A DNA stretch of 58,771 bases from Crocinitomicaceae bacterium. Its GTDB lineage: Bacteria; Bacteroidota; Bacteroidia; Flavobacteriales_D; Crocinitomicaceae. This document shows positions 1-8,630 of this stretch, one piece after another (the stretch's first letter is position 1; every line of letters begins with the position of its first letter). The notes beneath the pieces are model-generated. The model was not told the DNA's origin. It searched no databases and saw only the letters and a program-made list of their open reading frames with translations. A program made the translations under genes and the position numbers. Location of the stretch: assembly GCA_014762645.1 (NCBI GenBank), contig JABURP010000066.1, positions 1 to 58,771 on the forward strand, read 5' to 3'.

Positions 1-33
1 TTTTTTATTAATTAAAACAAAGGAAGAAGAAGA

Positions 34-1221
34 ATGAAAAAATCCGTTTTAGTAGGTATCGCCTCCGGATTTGTTGGGGCGATCATTGGGGTTCAAATAA
101 CATTGAACCAATTCAATCAAGAAGAAACAGAACAAGTAAACGTGCCCGTTAACCAGGCACAAATGATTGATCAATTAAACATTAAACAAGTACAACTAAA
201 GAACCAGAATTCAGCACAAACTGCTGATTTTGGAGAGTACGCAAACTTGACCTATGCAGCTGAAAGCTCTGTGCAATCTGTAGTGCATATCCGCACCCAT
301 TTTGTAGTAGAAGAAATAACGTACGATCCATTTTTGCGCTTATTCTATGGTGAAGACGCCTATCAAAAGCGTGAAAGGCACGGTGAAGCGTCAGGGTCAG
401 GTGTAGTGATATCACCAGAAGGTTACATTGTTACCAACAATCATGTTGTACAGGGGGCCAAAGATATTTCCGTTAATCTGGGTACTAAAAAATACAAAGC
501 CGAATTGGTGGGAACAGACCCATCAACGGACCTTGCAGTTGTGAAAATAGATGCCCACAATTTACCGTATACAGAATTTGGTAATTCTGATCAATTGAAA
601 CTGGGCGAATGGGTTTTAGCTGTGGGTAACCCGCTAAACCTACAATCAACAGTGACAGCAGGTATTGTAAGCGCAAAGAACAGAAACATAGACCTCTTGA
701 CATCCAGTTATAATCCGGATGAAGGAGTATTTCCTATTGAGTCATTTATCCAAACAGATGCCGCCGTAAATTCGGGTAATTCGGGAGGAGCGTTGGTAAA
801 CCAAAAAGGTGAACTCGTTGGGATCAATACAGCAATTGCATCTGGAACCGGGTTTTACGCGGGATATTCGTTTGCCGTACCATCCAACATTGTAAAGAAA
901 GTCGCCTACGACCTGATCAAATACGGTGAGGTGAGACGCGTGCAGTTAGGTATCAACATTATGGATAACAATTCTGAAGTTCAGAAACTGAACAACCTGC
1001 AAACCGATAAAGGTGTGGTGGTTACCGGGATTGTTGAAGGTGGAAATGCCGATAAAAATAACATGCAGATCAAAGATATTATTCTGAAAGTTGGTGGACA
1101 GGAAGTAAACACAACTTCAGAGCTTCAGGGTAAAATTGCCATGTATAATCCTGGAGATAAAGTATTGTTAACCGTTCAACGAGGTGACATACAAAAAACC
1201 GTTGAGCTGATTATGGATTAA
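34..1221 (+). CDS. HtrA/DegS-like serine protease with one PDZ domain
   Basis: Trypsin-like S1C protease for envelope protein quality control. Residues 5-23 form a hydrophobic signal anchor. The catalytic triad is visible as H137 (TNNHVV), D166 (STDLAVV) and S250 (NSGNSGGAL). One PDZ domain follows, roughly residues 300-393. At 395 aa it is shorter than the two-PDZ DegP/DegQ proteins usual in this phylum and closer in layout to DegS, so a regulatory rather than bulk-degrading role is possible; that is inference. The start follows a purine-rich stretch (AGGAAGAAGAAG). A strong terminator follows the stop codon. The family call is certain; the exact subfamily is not. Confidence 0.93.
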   Translation: MKKSVLVGIASGFVGAIIGVQITLNQFNQEETEQVNVPVNQAQMIDQLNIKQVQLKNQNSAQTADFGEYANLTYAAESSVQSVVHIRTHFVVEEITYDPFLRLFYGEDAYQKRERHGEASGSGVVISPEGYIVTNNHVVQGAKDISVNLGTKKYKAELVGTDPSTDLAVVKIDAHNLPYTEFGNSDQLKLGEWVLAVGNPLNLQSTVTAGIVSAKNRNIDLLTSSYNPDEGVFPIESFIQTDAAVNSGNSGGALVNQKGELVGINTAIASGTGFYAGYSFAVPSNIVKKVAYDLIKYGEVRRVQLGINIMDNNSEVQKLNNLQTDKGVVVTGIVEGGNADKNNMQIKDIILKVGGQEVNTTSELQGKIAMYNPGDKVLLTVQRGDIQKTVELIMD

Positions 1222-1244
1222 AGATTTTAGTTAGTAAGCAGAGT

Positions 1245-1290
1245 AAAAACTCCCGGATGAGCAGAGATGTTCCTTTCGGGAGTTTTTTAT
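1245..1290 (+). terminator. Rho-independent terminator of the HtrA gene
   Basis: An 11-bp stem (AAAAACTCCCG with CGGGAGTTTTT) encloses a loop of about 21 nt and ends in a T run, about 24 nt after the HtrA stop codon. Confidence 0.85.
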
Positions 1291-1300
1291 TTACAGCATT

Positions 1301-1340
1301 AAAAAACGATCTGCCACAGAAAGTTCTGTAACAGATCGTT
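1301..1340 (-). terminator. Rho-independent terminator of the cys operon
   Basis: Read on the minus strand, AACGATCTG pairs with CAGATCGTT, with a small inner CAGAA/TTCTG helix, followed by six T. It lies about 20 nt after the cysN stop codon and is back to back with the HtrA terminator. Confidence 0.85.
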
Positions 1341-1361
1341 CTTATCGCAGAATAATGCTTT

Positions 1362-2603
1362 TTATTGGTTAAAACCAACTGCCACTGTAGCGTTTGAAAC
1401 CTCATCAACCAGTATAAAGTAGCCATTTTCTGGATTGTCTTTATACTTATCCAAATACAGAGGTGACGCACTCTTTATATCAATATTGTTGATTGAGTTA
1501 ACCTTGACTGCTTCAGGATTCGGTTCAAACGACAAGGTATCAAAATCAAGTTGACTTTTCACTGCTGCAATTTTTACCGGAACCGTTGCAGATCCATATT
1601 GAAGCAGATATCGCTTCTGTGGAACCAGGTCGTCTTTTCCTAACCAGCAAAGTTTTGAATTAAGTGCTTTAACGCCTTCTAATACTTCACTCCCCGGAAT
1701 CAATATATCGCCTCGAGAAATATCGATATCATCTTCCAGTTCCAGCGTAATGGAATCTCCCTGCTTTGCATGAGTGAGTTTATCCTTATATCTGTTAATA
1801 GCTTTTACTTTACTGGATTGTCCTGAACTTAAGACCTTCACGGTATCGCCCACCTTTACGGTTCCTGATTTCACTTTACCGGCGTATCCGCGGAAATCAT
1901 GAAATTCATCCGATTGCGGTCGAATCACATATTGCACGTTGAATCTGAAACCCGTCGTATCTTTCGCTTCATCTACCGTCTCCAAATAATCCAGTAATGT
2001 AGGACCGTCAAACCACTTTGTTGCTGCTGATCGTTTTACAACATTGTCCCCCACCTTCGCAGAAACTGGAATAAACGTAAGGTTCCTGTCTTCCAGGTTG
2101 AACTTTTCCTGAAGTTTGGTGATTTCTCCTCTAATCTTCAGGTATACTGATTCTTCGTAATCAACCAAGTCCATTTTATTAATCACAAAGACTATATTCT
2201 GGATCTCCATTAAAGAAGCAATGAACAGGTGTCTTTTTGTTTGTTCGATAATTCCGTTTCGTGCATCAATTAAAATAAGAAACACGGATGCATTAGATGC
2301 ACCGGTGATCATATTCCGGGTGTATTCCACGTGTCCGGGTGTATCTGCAACAATGTACTTTCTATTGGGCGTATTAAAATAGATATGCGCCACATCAATC
2401 GTTATCCCCTGCTCTCTTTCCGCCGTGAGACCATCTGTTATTAATGACAGATCGATATCTTCAAGACCCCTTTGTTTGGAGAGGTTTTCGATATTCTCAA
2501 TTTTATCTTTGGACAGTGATTTGGTATCGTATAACAATCTTCCAATTAAGGTAGATTTACCGTCATCCACACTTCCTGCTGTTGATATTCTTAAAATGTT
2601 CAT
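1362..2603 (-). CDS. cysN: Sulfate adenylyltransferase subunit 1 (GTPase)
   Basis: GTP-hydrolysing subunit of ATP sulfurylase; with CysD it makes adenosine 5'-phosphosulfate (APS) from sulfate and ATP in the cytoplasm. The translation-GTPase fold is clear: P-loop GSVDDGKST at residues 10-18, DTPGH at 87-91 and NKMD at 142-145, followed by EF-Tu-like beta-barrel domains. At 413 aa it is somewhat shorter than the enterobacterial protein and has no C-terminal APS kinase (CysC) domain, so it is not a CysNC fusion. It is the last gene of the operon, 10 nt after cysD. Confidence 0.96.
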   Translation of the reverse strand: MNILRISTAGSVDDGKSTLIGRLLYDTKSLSKDKIENIENLSKQRGLEDIDLSLITDGLTAEREQGITIDVAHIYFNTPNRKYIVADTPGHVEYTRNMITGASNASVFLILIDARNGIIEQTKRHLFIASLMEIQNIVFVINKMDLVDYEESVYLKIRGEITKLQEKFNLEDRNLTFIPVSAKVGDNVVKRSAATKWFDGPTLLDYLETVDEAKDTTGFRFNVQYVIRPQSDEFHDFRGYAGKVKSGTVKVGDTVKVLSSGQSSKVKAINRYKDKLTHAKQGDSITLELEDDIDISRGDILIPGSEVLEGVKALNSKLCWLGKDDLVPQKRYLLQYGSATVPVKIAAVKSQLDFDTLSFEPNPEAVKVNSINNIDIKSASPLYLDKYKDNPENGYFILVDEVSNATVAVGFNQ

Positions 2604-2613
2604 CTCAATATTT

Positions 2614-3504
2614 TTAAAAGTATCCTACTTCTTTTCTCTTTTCCATGGCTGCTTCTGAGCGCTTATCGTCAATTCTTGCTCCACGTTCAGAAATTTCTGC
2701 CGCTACAATCTCACCAATAACCGAATCAATATCCGCTGCATCTGATTCTACAGCAGCTGTACATGTCATATCGCCTACTGTTCTGAATCGAACCGTTTTT
2801 TCAATCACCTCTTCGTTAGCATCTTTATTAATGTATTCCGAATCTGACCAGATTAATCCATCTCTGAGAAATACTTTCCGTTGGTGGGCAAAATACACAC
2901 TTGGTAGCTCAATGTTTTCACGCTTTATGTAATTCCAGACATCTAGCTCTGTCCAGTTTGAAATTGGAAATGCGCGAACATTTTCTCCCTGATCAATTCG
3001 ACCATTTAGAATATCAAATAATTCAGGGCGTTGATTTTTAGCGTTCCACTGTCCAAAGTCATCCCTTACGGAGAATACTCGTTCTTTAGCTCTGGCTTTT
3101 TCTTCATCTCTTCGTGCGCCACCTATACAAGCGTTGAAACCGTGTTTCTCAATTCCGTTGAGTAAGGAAACAGTCTGAAGTGCATTTCTGCTGGCATATC
3201 TTCCAGATTCTTCCTGTACCAAATTGTTATCGATAGCATCCTGCACGTATTCAACATGCAAATTCAGGCCGTACTTTTCCACCAATTGATCTCTAAATTC
3301 AATTGTTTCAGGGAAATTGTGACCCGTGTCTACATGCATCAACGGAAAAGGAACTTTTGCCGGGTAAAAGGCTTTAATAGCCAAATGTACCAGCGTTATT
3401 GAGTCCTTACCTCCTGAAAAAAGCAGCACCGGTTTATCAAACTGAGCTGCTACCTCTCTCATAATGTAGATTGCTTCGTTCTCCAATTCATCCAGATAAT
3501 CCAT
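2614..3504 (-). CDS. cysD: Sulfate adenylyltransferase subunit 2
   Basis: Catalytic subunit of ATP sulfurylase, of the PAPS-reductase/PP-loop fold. The PP-loop SGGKDS is at residues 30-35 and the family's C-terminal arginine-rich segment (ERGARIDDKRSEAAMEKRK) is intact. Length (296 aa) is normal for the family. It lies between cysH and cysN with short gaps (19 and 10 nt), consistent with one mRNA. It supplies APS for assimilation to sulfide and cysteine. Confidence 0.96.
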   Translation of the reverse strand: MDYLDELENEAIYIMREVAAQFDKPVLLFSGGKDSITLVHLAIKAFYPAKVPFPLMHVDTGHNFPETIEFRDQLVEKYGLNLHVEYVQDAIDNNLVQEESGRYASRNALQTVSLLNGIEKHGFNACIGGARRDEEKARAKERVFSVRDDFGQWNAKNQRPELFDILNGRIDQGENVRAFPISNWTELDVWNYIKRENIELPSVYFAHQRKVFLRDGLIWSDSEYINKDANEEVIEKTVRFRTVGDMTCTAAVESDAADIDSVIGEIVAAEISERGARIDDKRSEAAMEKRKEVGYF

Positions 3505-3523
3505 ATTCTATTTTTTATGCCCG

Positions 3524-4171
3524 CTATTCAGCCGGCAGGTGTAACCCACACTCTCTGTTTTCAAGTGCTTTTGTAGGGTCATAATATTTAAATTCGTTGG
3601 GTAAATTATGCTCTGCCATGTAGTTGTCTAACTCCTCATCAGACCAGTGATAAAAAGGGCTAACTTTTAATACACCTCCCCTGCCAAAGCTCAAAATATC
3701 CAGGTTGTCTCTTAAAGCTGTTTGTCCTTTTCTGAGGTTTGTGAACCAAACATCCGGTTGATGCTCTGCCATAGCCCGCTCAAAAGGTTCTAGTTTTACC
3801 TGTCTTGTAAACTCACCATGCGCTTCATCATCAACAGACGGAATTCCCATGTGTACATCTCTCCAGGCTGTACTTTGCTTTGGTACATACAGATCAATAT
3901 TTAAATTCAACTGTTGAATGATTTTATCTGCACATTTATAGGTTTGTGGGGTATTGTATCCGGTATCACACCAAATGACATGAATATCCGGTTTAACCGC
4001 GACCACTGCGTGCAATATACTTGCTTCATAGGGTCTGAAGTTAGTTGTTACTACAGGTTGATTAGCCACATCTATAGCCCATTCAACAATCTCCTGCGGT
4101 GATCTGTTCTTAAGCTGAGCATTTAGTTCTGTTAAATCCTCATTTTTTGGTTTAATAACTTCTTTTGACAT
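3524..4171 (-). CDS. cysH: Phosphoadenylyl-sulfate reductase, PAPS type
   Basis: Reduces activated sulfate to sulfite using thioredoxin. The C-terminal ECGLH motif, which carries the catalytic cysteine, is present. The paired-cysteine Fe-S motifs of APS-using reductases are absent: the matching stretch reads WFTNLRKGQTALR with no CC before it. This makes it PAPS-type by motif. The frame is open upstream to a TTG at 4177, but the ATG at 4171 is preferred; it lies 3 nt beyond the end of the DUF2061 gene. No APS kinase gene (cysC), which would supply PAPS, is in this window. Confidence 0.92.
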   Translation of the reverse strand: MSKEVIKPKNEDLTELNAQLKNRSPQEIVEWAIDVANQPVVTTNFRPYEASILHAVVAVKPDIHVIWCDTGYNTPQTYKCADKIIQQLNLNIDLYVPKQSTAWRDVHMGIPSVDDEAHGEFTRQVKLEPFERAMAEHQPDVWFTNLRKGQTALRDNLDILSFGRGGVLKVSPFYHWSDEELDNYMAEHNLPNEFKYYDPTKALENRECGLHLPAE

Positions 4172-4173
4172 GC

Positions 4174-4404
4174 TCAAATGAATTTATTCCAGACTCTTTC
4201 ATGCAGATAGTACAGTACCATTTTGGTAAATACTTCTACCGATCCAATAGACAATGCCATTCCAATTTCTCCTGTTAGAATGTACGCAATGCACATAGTA
4301 TCCAGGGTGCCAACAACTCTCCAGCTGATCGTTTTGAGGATGCTCTTTACAGTTGAATCACCTCTTCTGATACCCCTTTTGTGTAAAAACTGATCTATGA
4401 ACAT
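4174..4404 (-). CDS. DUF2061 small membrane protein
   Basis: A 76-aa protein with the DUF2061 core: SILKTISWRVVGTLDT, then a hydrophobic helix and a second amphipathic segment ending YYLHERVWNK. Two membrane helices are likely. Its function is not established. It is the first gene of the sulfate-assimilation operon and nearly abuts cysH. That position suggests a role in sulfate or sulfite handling at the membrane, by context only. A putative promoter box and an Rrf2-type palindrome lie just upstream. Confidence 0.85.
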   Translation of the reverse strand: MFIDQFLHKRGIRRGDSTVKSILKTISWRVVGTLDTMCIAYILTGEIGMALSIGSVEVFTKMVLYYLHERVWNKFI

Positions 4405-4418
4405 TTGCGAATTTTTGG

Positions 4419-4426
4419 CAAATATA
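4419..4426 (-). promoter_or_regulatory. Putative -7 box for the DUF2061-cysHDN operon
   Basis: TATATTTG on the minus strand matches the Bacteroidota -7 consensus TAnnTTTG and ends 14 nt before the DUF2061 start codon. No convincing -33 TTG was seen, which would fit an activated promoter. Confidence 0.45.
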
Positions 4427-4433
4427 TATTTAT

Positions 4434-4450
4434 TCTACCGATTTAATAGA
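4434..4450. promoter_or_regulatory. Possible operator of the Rrf2 regulator
   Basis: TCTA and TAGA half-sites are separated by 9 bp, just upstream of the -7 box of the cys operon, about where a -33 element would lie. The arms are short, so this could be chance. The adjacent Rrf2 gene makes it a reasonable operator candidate. Confidence 0.3.
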
Positions 4451-4468
4451 TTATAGCTGTAAAAAATT

Positions 4469-4888
4469 TTATTTTTCGGCTAAAAGAATGTCTTTCAGAG
4501 ATTTATTCGCGACAATCTTCAATGTTTCGTCTCTTACTTCGATCATAATTCTATTCAAACCACAGGTTTCTTCTGACACACATTCATCACAGGGTTCGTA
4601 ATAATTTAAGGATACGCAAGGCAGCAAGGCAATGGGTCCGTTAAACATTCGGATAACATCAGCTAACTTGACATCTTCCGGATCTTTGAGCAGGTAGTAC
4701 CCTCCTCCTTTTCCCATTTTACTGGTCAGAATTCCGGCTTTTTTCAAATCAAGCAGGATGGACTCAAGGAATTTTTTGGGAACCTTCGTTTTTTCAGCAA
4801 CTTCCGAGATCAGCACAGGTGTTTTCTCTTGTTGTTTCCCCAGATATGTTAGGGCGTGGAAGGCATATTTTGTTTTCTTGGATAACAT
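4469..4888 (-). CDS. Rrf2-family transcriptional regulator, probable control of sulfate assimilation
   Basis: A 139-aa winged-helix regulator of the IscR/CymR/NsrR family. The N-terminal helix-turn-helix spans roughly residues 10-60, followed by the GGGY wing turn near 61-64. Cysteines at 91, 100, 103 and 109 form a cluster like the one that binds an Fe-S centre in IscR/NsrR, with slightly different spacing. The gene lies directly upstream of DUF2061-cysHDN on the same strand (64-nt gap), so it probably senses cysteine or Fe-S status and controls these genes. It has its own -7 box. Confidence 0.9.
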   Translation of the reverse strand: MLSKKTKYAFHALTYLGKQQEKTPVLISEVAEKTKVPKKFLESILLDLKKAGILTSKMGKGGGYYLLKDPEDVKLADVIRMFNGPIALLPCVSLNYYEPCDECVSEETCGLNRIMIEVRDETLKIVANKSLKDILLAEK

Positions 4889-4896
4889 CCGATTGC

Positions 4897-4904
4897 CAAA
4901 TGTA
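4897..4904 (-). promoter_or_regulatory. Putative -7 box of the Rrf2 gene
   Basis: TACATTTG on the minus strand ends 8 nt before the ATG, implying a very short 5' leader. It lies in the short gap downstream of the acetyltransferase gene. Confidence 0.5.
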
Positions 4905-4905
4905 G

Positions 4906-5334
4906 TTATTCTATGATTTTAAGGAAGTGATAACCAAGAATTTCATACCCTAAATTGTAATAAAATTTATGCGAACGAGTATTCTCAACATAGGTATTTA
5001 ATTCGGTACCTGTAATATTATGGGTACGACAGTAGGAAAAAATCCACTCAAATAATTGTTTTCCTATTCCCTGGTCCTGATATGCTTCATCTATCACAAC
5101 GTGGTCGGGTTCAACTGTTTTTCCGCAATAATGTCTGGTAAGGAACCACAATCCACAAATTCCAATAAGTTTATTCTCATCAAAGATGCCCAGGCACTTA
5201 TAGTTTTGGTCGGCCATTTCGAGAATTCGTTGTGCTAATAATTCTTCATCTTTTTCGGTAGAAATTTTCTGCATAAGCGGAACAATTTGCAATATGTTCT
5301 CTTTTTCTATGAATTGGAAGCGAATTTGGCTCAT
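4906..5334 (-). CDS. GNAT-family N-acetyltransferase
   Basis: A 142-aa single-domain acetyltransferase. The acetyl-CoA binding motif is visible as the DQGIGKQLFEW stretch near residue 90, followed by the usual YYNLGYEILGYHF end. The substrate cannot be told from sequence. It is transcribed divergently from rpoD and lies 17 nt upstream of the Rrf2 gene on the same strand, so it could be cotranscribed with it. Whether it belongs functionally to sulfur metabolism is unknown. Confidence 0.88.
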   Translation of the reverse strand: MSQIRFQFIEKENILQIVPLMQKISTEKDEELLAQRILEMADQNYKCLGIFDENKLIGICGLWFLTRHYCGKTVEPDHVVIDEAYQDQGIGKQLFEWIFSYCRTHNITGTELNTYVENTRSHKFYYNLGYEILGYHFLKIIE

Positions 5335-5405
5335 GACTGGAAAAATAGTGGTTTAAATTTAACAAGTAAATCGCTCTATTTTTTTGAAAAATGATTAATT
5401 TTTCG

Positions 5406-5433
5406 TATAATTAAATGCAAGCATTTAATTATA
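5406..5433. promoter_or_regulatory. 28-bp perfect palindrome between the GNAT gene and rpoD
   Basis: Two perfect 13-bp arms (TATAATTAAATGC and its complement) are separated by 2 bp. The palindrome lies 72 nt upstream of the acetyltransferase start and 90 nt upstream of rpoD. Both genes point away from it, so it is not their terminator. It looks like a dimeric regulator's operator or a cruciform-prone element. Confidence 0.6.
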
Positions 5434-5523
5434 GGGTAGTGTCAAACACCCAACCAGACAGTAATTTAAGCCGTCTTACTATATAGAACGATTACCAAAC
5501 CTTTAAAAAACTTTACACAACAC

Positions 5524-6393
5524 ATGAGACAACTTAAAATTACCAAACAGGTCACTAACAGAGAAACAGCATCATTAGACAAATACTTACAGGAAATCGG
5601 GAAGGTAGACCTCATTACAGCAGAGGAAGAAGTTGAACTTGCTAAAAAGATTAAGCAAGGTGATATGAAAGCTTTGGATCGGTTAACAAAAGCGAATCTA
5701 AGGTTTGTTGTTTCGGTATCAAAACAATACCAAAATCAGGGGTTATCACTGCCTGATCTTATTAATGAAGGAAATCTTGGCTTAATAAAAGCCGCGCAAC
5801 GATTTGATGAAACAAGAGGTTTCAAATTTATTTCTTACGCCGTTTGGTGGATTCGACAGTCCATTTTACAGGCACTAGCTGAACAAGCAAGAATTGTACG
5901 TTTACCACTGAATAAAATTGGAATCATCAATAAAGTGAATAAGGCTTTTGCTGAATTAGAGCAAGAACTTGGACGAACACCAACCATTGATGAATTGGCG
6001 GAGATTCTTGAAGTTTCAGAGCAAGATGTGAAATACTCTATATCAAACTCCGGAAGACACGTGTCTATGGATGCGCCATTAAAAGAAGGAGACGAAGGAT
6101 CGTCAAGCATGTATGATGTTTTACAGAACCCGGAAAGTAATAATCCTGAAAAAGATTTGATTGCTGAATCTCTGAGAAGTGAAATTGAACGATCATTGAG
6201 CACGCTAAAAATGCGTGAAGCAGATGTTATCAGACTTTATTTCGGACTGGGAGATCAACCGCCAATGACCTTGGCTGAGATCGGAATTCGCTTTGATCTT
6301 ACACGTGAACGCGTGCGTCAAATCAAAGAAAAAGGAATCAGAAAGCTCAAGAATACTTCAAGATCAAAGATGTTGAGAGCTTATCTTGGATAG
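5524..6393 (+). CDS. rpoD: Primary RNA polymerase sigma factor (RpoD/SigA)
   Basis: A 289-aa group 1 sigma-70 factor. Region 1.2 is the segment around [20 protein letters not shown]; region 2 covers roughly residues 55-120 with the [19 protein letters not shown] and WWIRQSI segments. Region 4 ends with [14 protein letters not shown] DNA contacts ([20 protein letters not shown]). There is no region 1.1 and no non-conserved insert, as is usual for Bacteroidota, whose main sigma factor reads -33/-7 promoters. The leader is about 190 nt and contains a striking palindrome. A terminator follows. Confidence 0.96.
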   Translation: MRQLKITKQVTNRETASLDKYLQEIGKVDLITAEEEVELAKKIKQGDMKALDRLTKANLRFVVSVSKQYQNQGLSLPDLINEGNLGLIKAAQRFDETRGFKFISYAVWWIRQSILQALAEQARIVRLPLNKIGIINKVNKAFAELEQELGRTPTIDELAEILEVSEQDVKYSISNSGRHVSMDAPLKEGDEGSSSMYDVLQNPESNNPEKDLIAESLRSEIERSLSTLKMREADVIRLYFGLGDQPPMTLAEIGIRFDLTRERVRQIKEKGIRKLKNTSRSKMLRAYLG

Positions 6394-6451
6394 AATATTA
6401 ATCAAAAACTAACACCTGGAAAAGTAAACACTACACACTTTTATAAAGTAA

Positions 6452-6480
6452 GAGCCTTCCTGAACAAGGGAGGCTTTTTT
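6452..6480 (+). terminator. Rho-independent terminator of rpoD
   Basis: GCCTTCC pairs with GGGAGGC (one G-T pair) around a short loop, followed by six T. The T run overlaps the stop codon of the convergent ABC exporter gene. Confidence 0.8.
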
Positions 6481-8287
6481 AATTCATCTGAATGTTGTTC
6501 AGCTTGAAATAGACACCTTCATCATCTGCAATCAATTCATCATGTTTTCCCTGTTCAACTATCTTTCCATGCTCAAGAACCAGAATATTATCTGCATTCT
6601 TAATAGTAGACAAACGGTGGGCAATGATGAATGAGGTTCTTCCGACCATTAGTTTATCAAGTGCGTCCTGCACCAATTTTTCAGATTCAGAATCCAATGC
6701 TGATGTCGCTTCATCAAGGATAAGTATTTTAGGGTTTTTCAGTACTGCTCTAGCTATTGCAATACGTTGCTTTTGTCCTCCAGACAACTGTATTCCCCGG
6801 TCACCTACAAGGGTTTCAAACTTATCCGGGAAGGACATGATAAAGTCATAAGCATTGGCTTTCCTGGCGGCATCTATAACTTCTTCATCAGTTGCGTTGA
6901 CATTTCCGTATAGAATATTTTCTTTGACCGTTCCCCCAAATAGTATTACTTCCTGGGGCACTACAGCAATTTGCGACCGCAAACTCTCTTTAGAAATTGT
7001 AGTAATATCCTGATCATCAAATAAAATTCTTCCTTTATCTACATCATAAAAATGCAATAAGAGTGATGATATTGTTGTCTTTCCAGCTCCGGAACTACCA
7101 ACGAGTGCGGTAGTTTGCCCGGCTTCACATTCAAAGTTAATTTGATCCAAAACTTTGATTTCTTTTCGTTGCGGATAAGAAAACGATACGTTCTCAAAAC
7201 GTACTTTCCCTTTAAAATCTTTTAACTCCTTGCCACCTGAAGTTTCCGTTTCTTCCTCAAGCAGGTCCATTAGATGTTCGGTGGATCCTATAGCTTTTTG
7301 AATTCTGGCGTACATATCTGGAATTGAACTAAAGGAAGCTCCTAAAAAGATTGTATAGAGAATAAAGGCGTTAAACTGTGCTGCTGTAATCAGTCCATCC
7401 AACTGCATATGTTTCGCTTTCCAGATAACAAATGCAATACCTCCGAATAAACAGAAGATGATAAACGCCACAAAAACCGCCCGCATAACTCCGGTCTTCA
7501 CATTAAGTCTGCGAATTGTATTTATTCGTTGTTCATACCGATCCTTTTCGTAGTGCTCATTAGTGAATGCCTTGACATTTACAATGCCTGTTAATACTTC
7601 TTCAATAATTGAATTTGATTGTGCTGCTTCGTCAGTAGCTTTTTTGGAAAGTTTTCGAATATATCGTCCAAAAATTATAGACACAACCGCGAGAACCGGA
7701 ATAACAGCCAACATCCACAAAGCTAACTCCCATGAAAAGTAGAGAATCATTCCCAAAGCAAAAGCAATAGTGATAAACTGCCTGAAAAATTCTGCTATAG
7801 TCGTATTCAGGACATCTCTTATCAGGTTGATATCTGTAGCAATTCGGGAAGTTAATTCTCCCACTTTATTTCGATTAAAGAAATCAATAGGGTAATACAC
7901 AAAACGTTCAAATGAATTTCGTCTAAGGTCCTTAAGCGCTCTTTCTGTTACTGAGGTAAAAATCCATATCCTAAAAAATGAGAACAATGCGTTAAATGCA
8001 AAGACAATTAGCATGGTCAAAAGGATAACATTGATATCCGTCAGGTCAATTCCTTTAATCTCTACAATTGCTTTATCTGAATCATTGGCACCGAGTAACT
8101 GGCCCATTAACCCAGGAAAGAACATAGATGTAATGCTGGACAATAAAAGAAATAACCAACCTATGACGTACACTCCTCGGTACGGTCTTAGAAATTTAAA
8201 GAAGCGCCTTGCTTTACGGTAAGCTTCTCTGGATACCTTTACCTTAACTTTATCTTTTTTCTCTCTATTCCTTCCTGGACTCAACAT
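6479..8287 (-). CDS. ABC exporter, fused permease and ATPase (MsbA/lipid-exporter type)
   Basis: A 602-aa half-transporter that forms a homodimer. The transmembrane domain covers roughly residues 35-330 (six helices). The nucleotide-binding domain has Walker A GSSGAGKT at 397-404, Q-loop Q445, signature LSGGQ at 501-505, Walker B ILILDE at 521-526 and H-loop H557. The N-terminus is basic and cytoplasmic. MsbA-like lipid A flipping is the most likely role; a drug exporter cannot be excluded. A TAAATTTG box ends 7 nt before the start codon. Confidence 0.92.
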   Translation of the reverse strand: MLSPGRNREKKDKVKVKVSREAYRKARRFFKFLRPYRGVYVIGWLFLLLSSITSMFFPGLMGQLLGANDSDKAIVEIKGIDLTDINVILLTMLIVFAFNALFSFFRIWIFTSVTERALKDLRRNSFERFVYYPIDFFNRNKVGELTSRIATDINLIRDVLNTTIAEFFRQFITIAFALGMILYFSWELALWMLAVIPVLAVVSIIFGRYIRKLSKKATDEAAQSNSIIEEVLTGIVNVKAFTNEHYEKDRYEQRINTIRRLNVKTGVMRAVFVAFIIFCLFGGIAFVIWKAKHMQLDGLITAAQFNAFILYTIFLGASFSSIPDMYARIQKAIGSTEHLMDLLEEETETSGGKELKDFKGKVRFENVSFSYPQRKEIKVLDQINFECEAGQTTALVGSSGAGKTTISSLLLHFYDVDKGRILFDDQDITTISKESLRSQIAVVPQEVILFGGTVKENILYGNVNATDEEVIDAARKANAYDFIMSFPDKFETLVGDRGIQLSGGQKQRIAIARAVLKNPKILILDEATSALDSESEKLVQDALDKLMVGRTSFIIAHRLSTIKNADNILVLEHGKIVEQGKHDELIADDEGVYFKLNNIQMN

Positions 8288-8294
8288 TGCGGCA

Positions 8295-8302
8295 CAAATT
8301 TA
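8295..8302 (-). promoter_or_regulatory. Putative -7 box of the ABC exporter gene
   Basis: TAAATTTG on the minus strand ends 7 nt before the ATG, so the mRNA would be nearly leaderless. No clear -33 element was seen. Confidence 0.5.
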
Positions 8303-8364
8303 CCCAGTATATCACGTTCTATTGTCATAATAAACCCATAATTTTGATTTTTAATACAGAATAC

Positions 8365-8394
8365 TTTGTCTTCCATGTAATATTTGTATCTTTG
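8365..8394 (+). promoter_or_regulatory. Promoter of rpmH
   Basis: TTTG (8365-8368) and TATCTTTG (8387-8394) are separated by 18 nt, fitting the Bacteroidota -33/-7 pattern. The leader to rpmH would be about 48 nt. Confidence 0.65.
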
Positions 8395-8447
8395 CATCCC
8401 CTTAAGGGATTTAAACAGAAGACGAATACGTATTAATAATATTTGAG

Positions 8448-8609
8448 ATGAGCAAGAGAACGTTTCAACCATCACAGAGAAAGAGAAGAAACAAGCATGG
8501 TTTCAGAGCAAGAATGGCTACCAAAAATGGTAGAGCTGTATTGAACGCCAGAAGAAAGAAAGGTAGAAAGAAAATATCGGTTTCCTCGGAGAAAAGAGCG
8601 AAGCGTTAA
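8448..8609 (+). CDS. rpmH: 50S ribosomal protein L34
   Basis: A 53-aa basic protein starting [19 protein letters not shown], the diagnostic L34 sequence, with the [19 protein letters not shown] core following. Its length is typical for Bacteroidota, which carry a short C-terminal extension. It is a component of the large ribosomal subunit. It has its own promoter upstream and terminator downstream, so it appears monocistronic here, without the rnpA neighbour found in many other bacteria. Confidence 0.97.
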   Translation: MSKRTFQPSQRKRRNKHGFRARMATKNGRAVLNARRKKGRKKISVSSEKRAKR

Positions 8610-8630
8610 TCTTCTCATAAGAACTTAAAG

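Noticed and set aside
1211..1471. 86-codon minus-strand frame over the cysN end and two terminators
   Set aside because: It crosses two clear terminators and overlaps cysN in another frame; not a gene.
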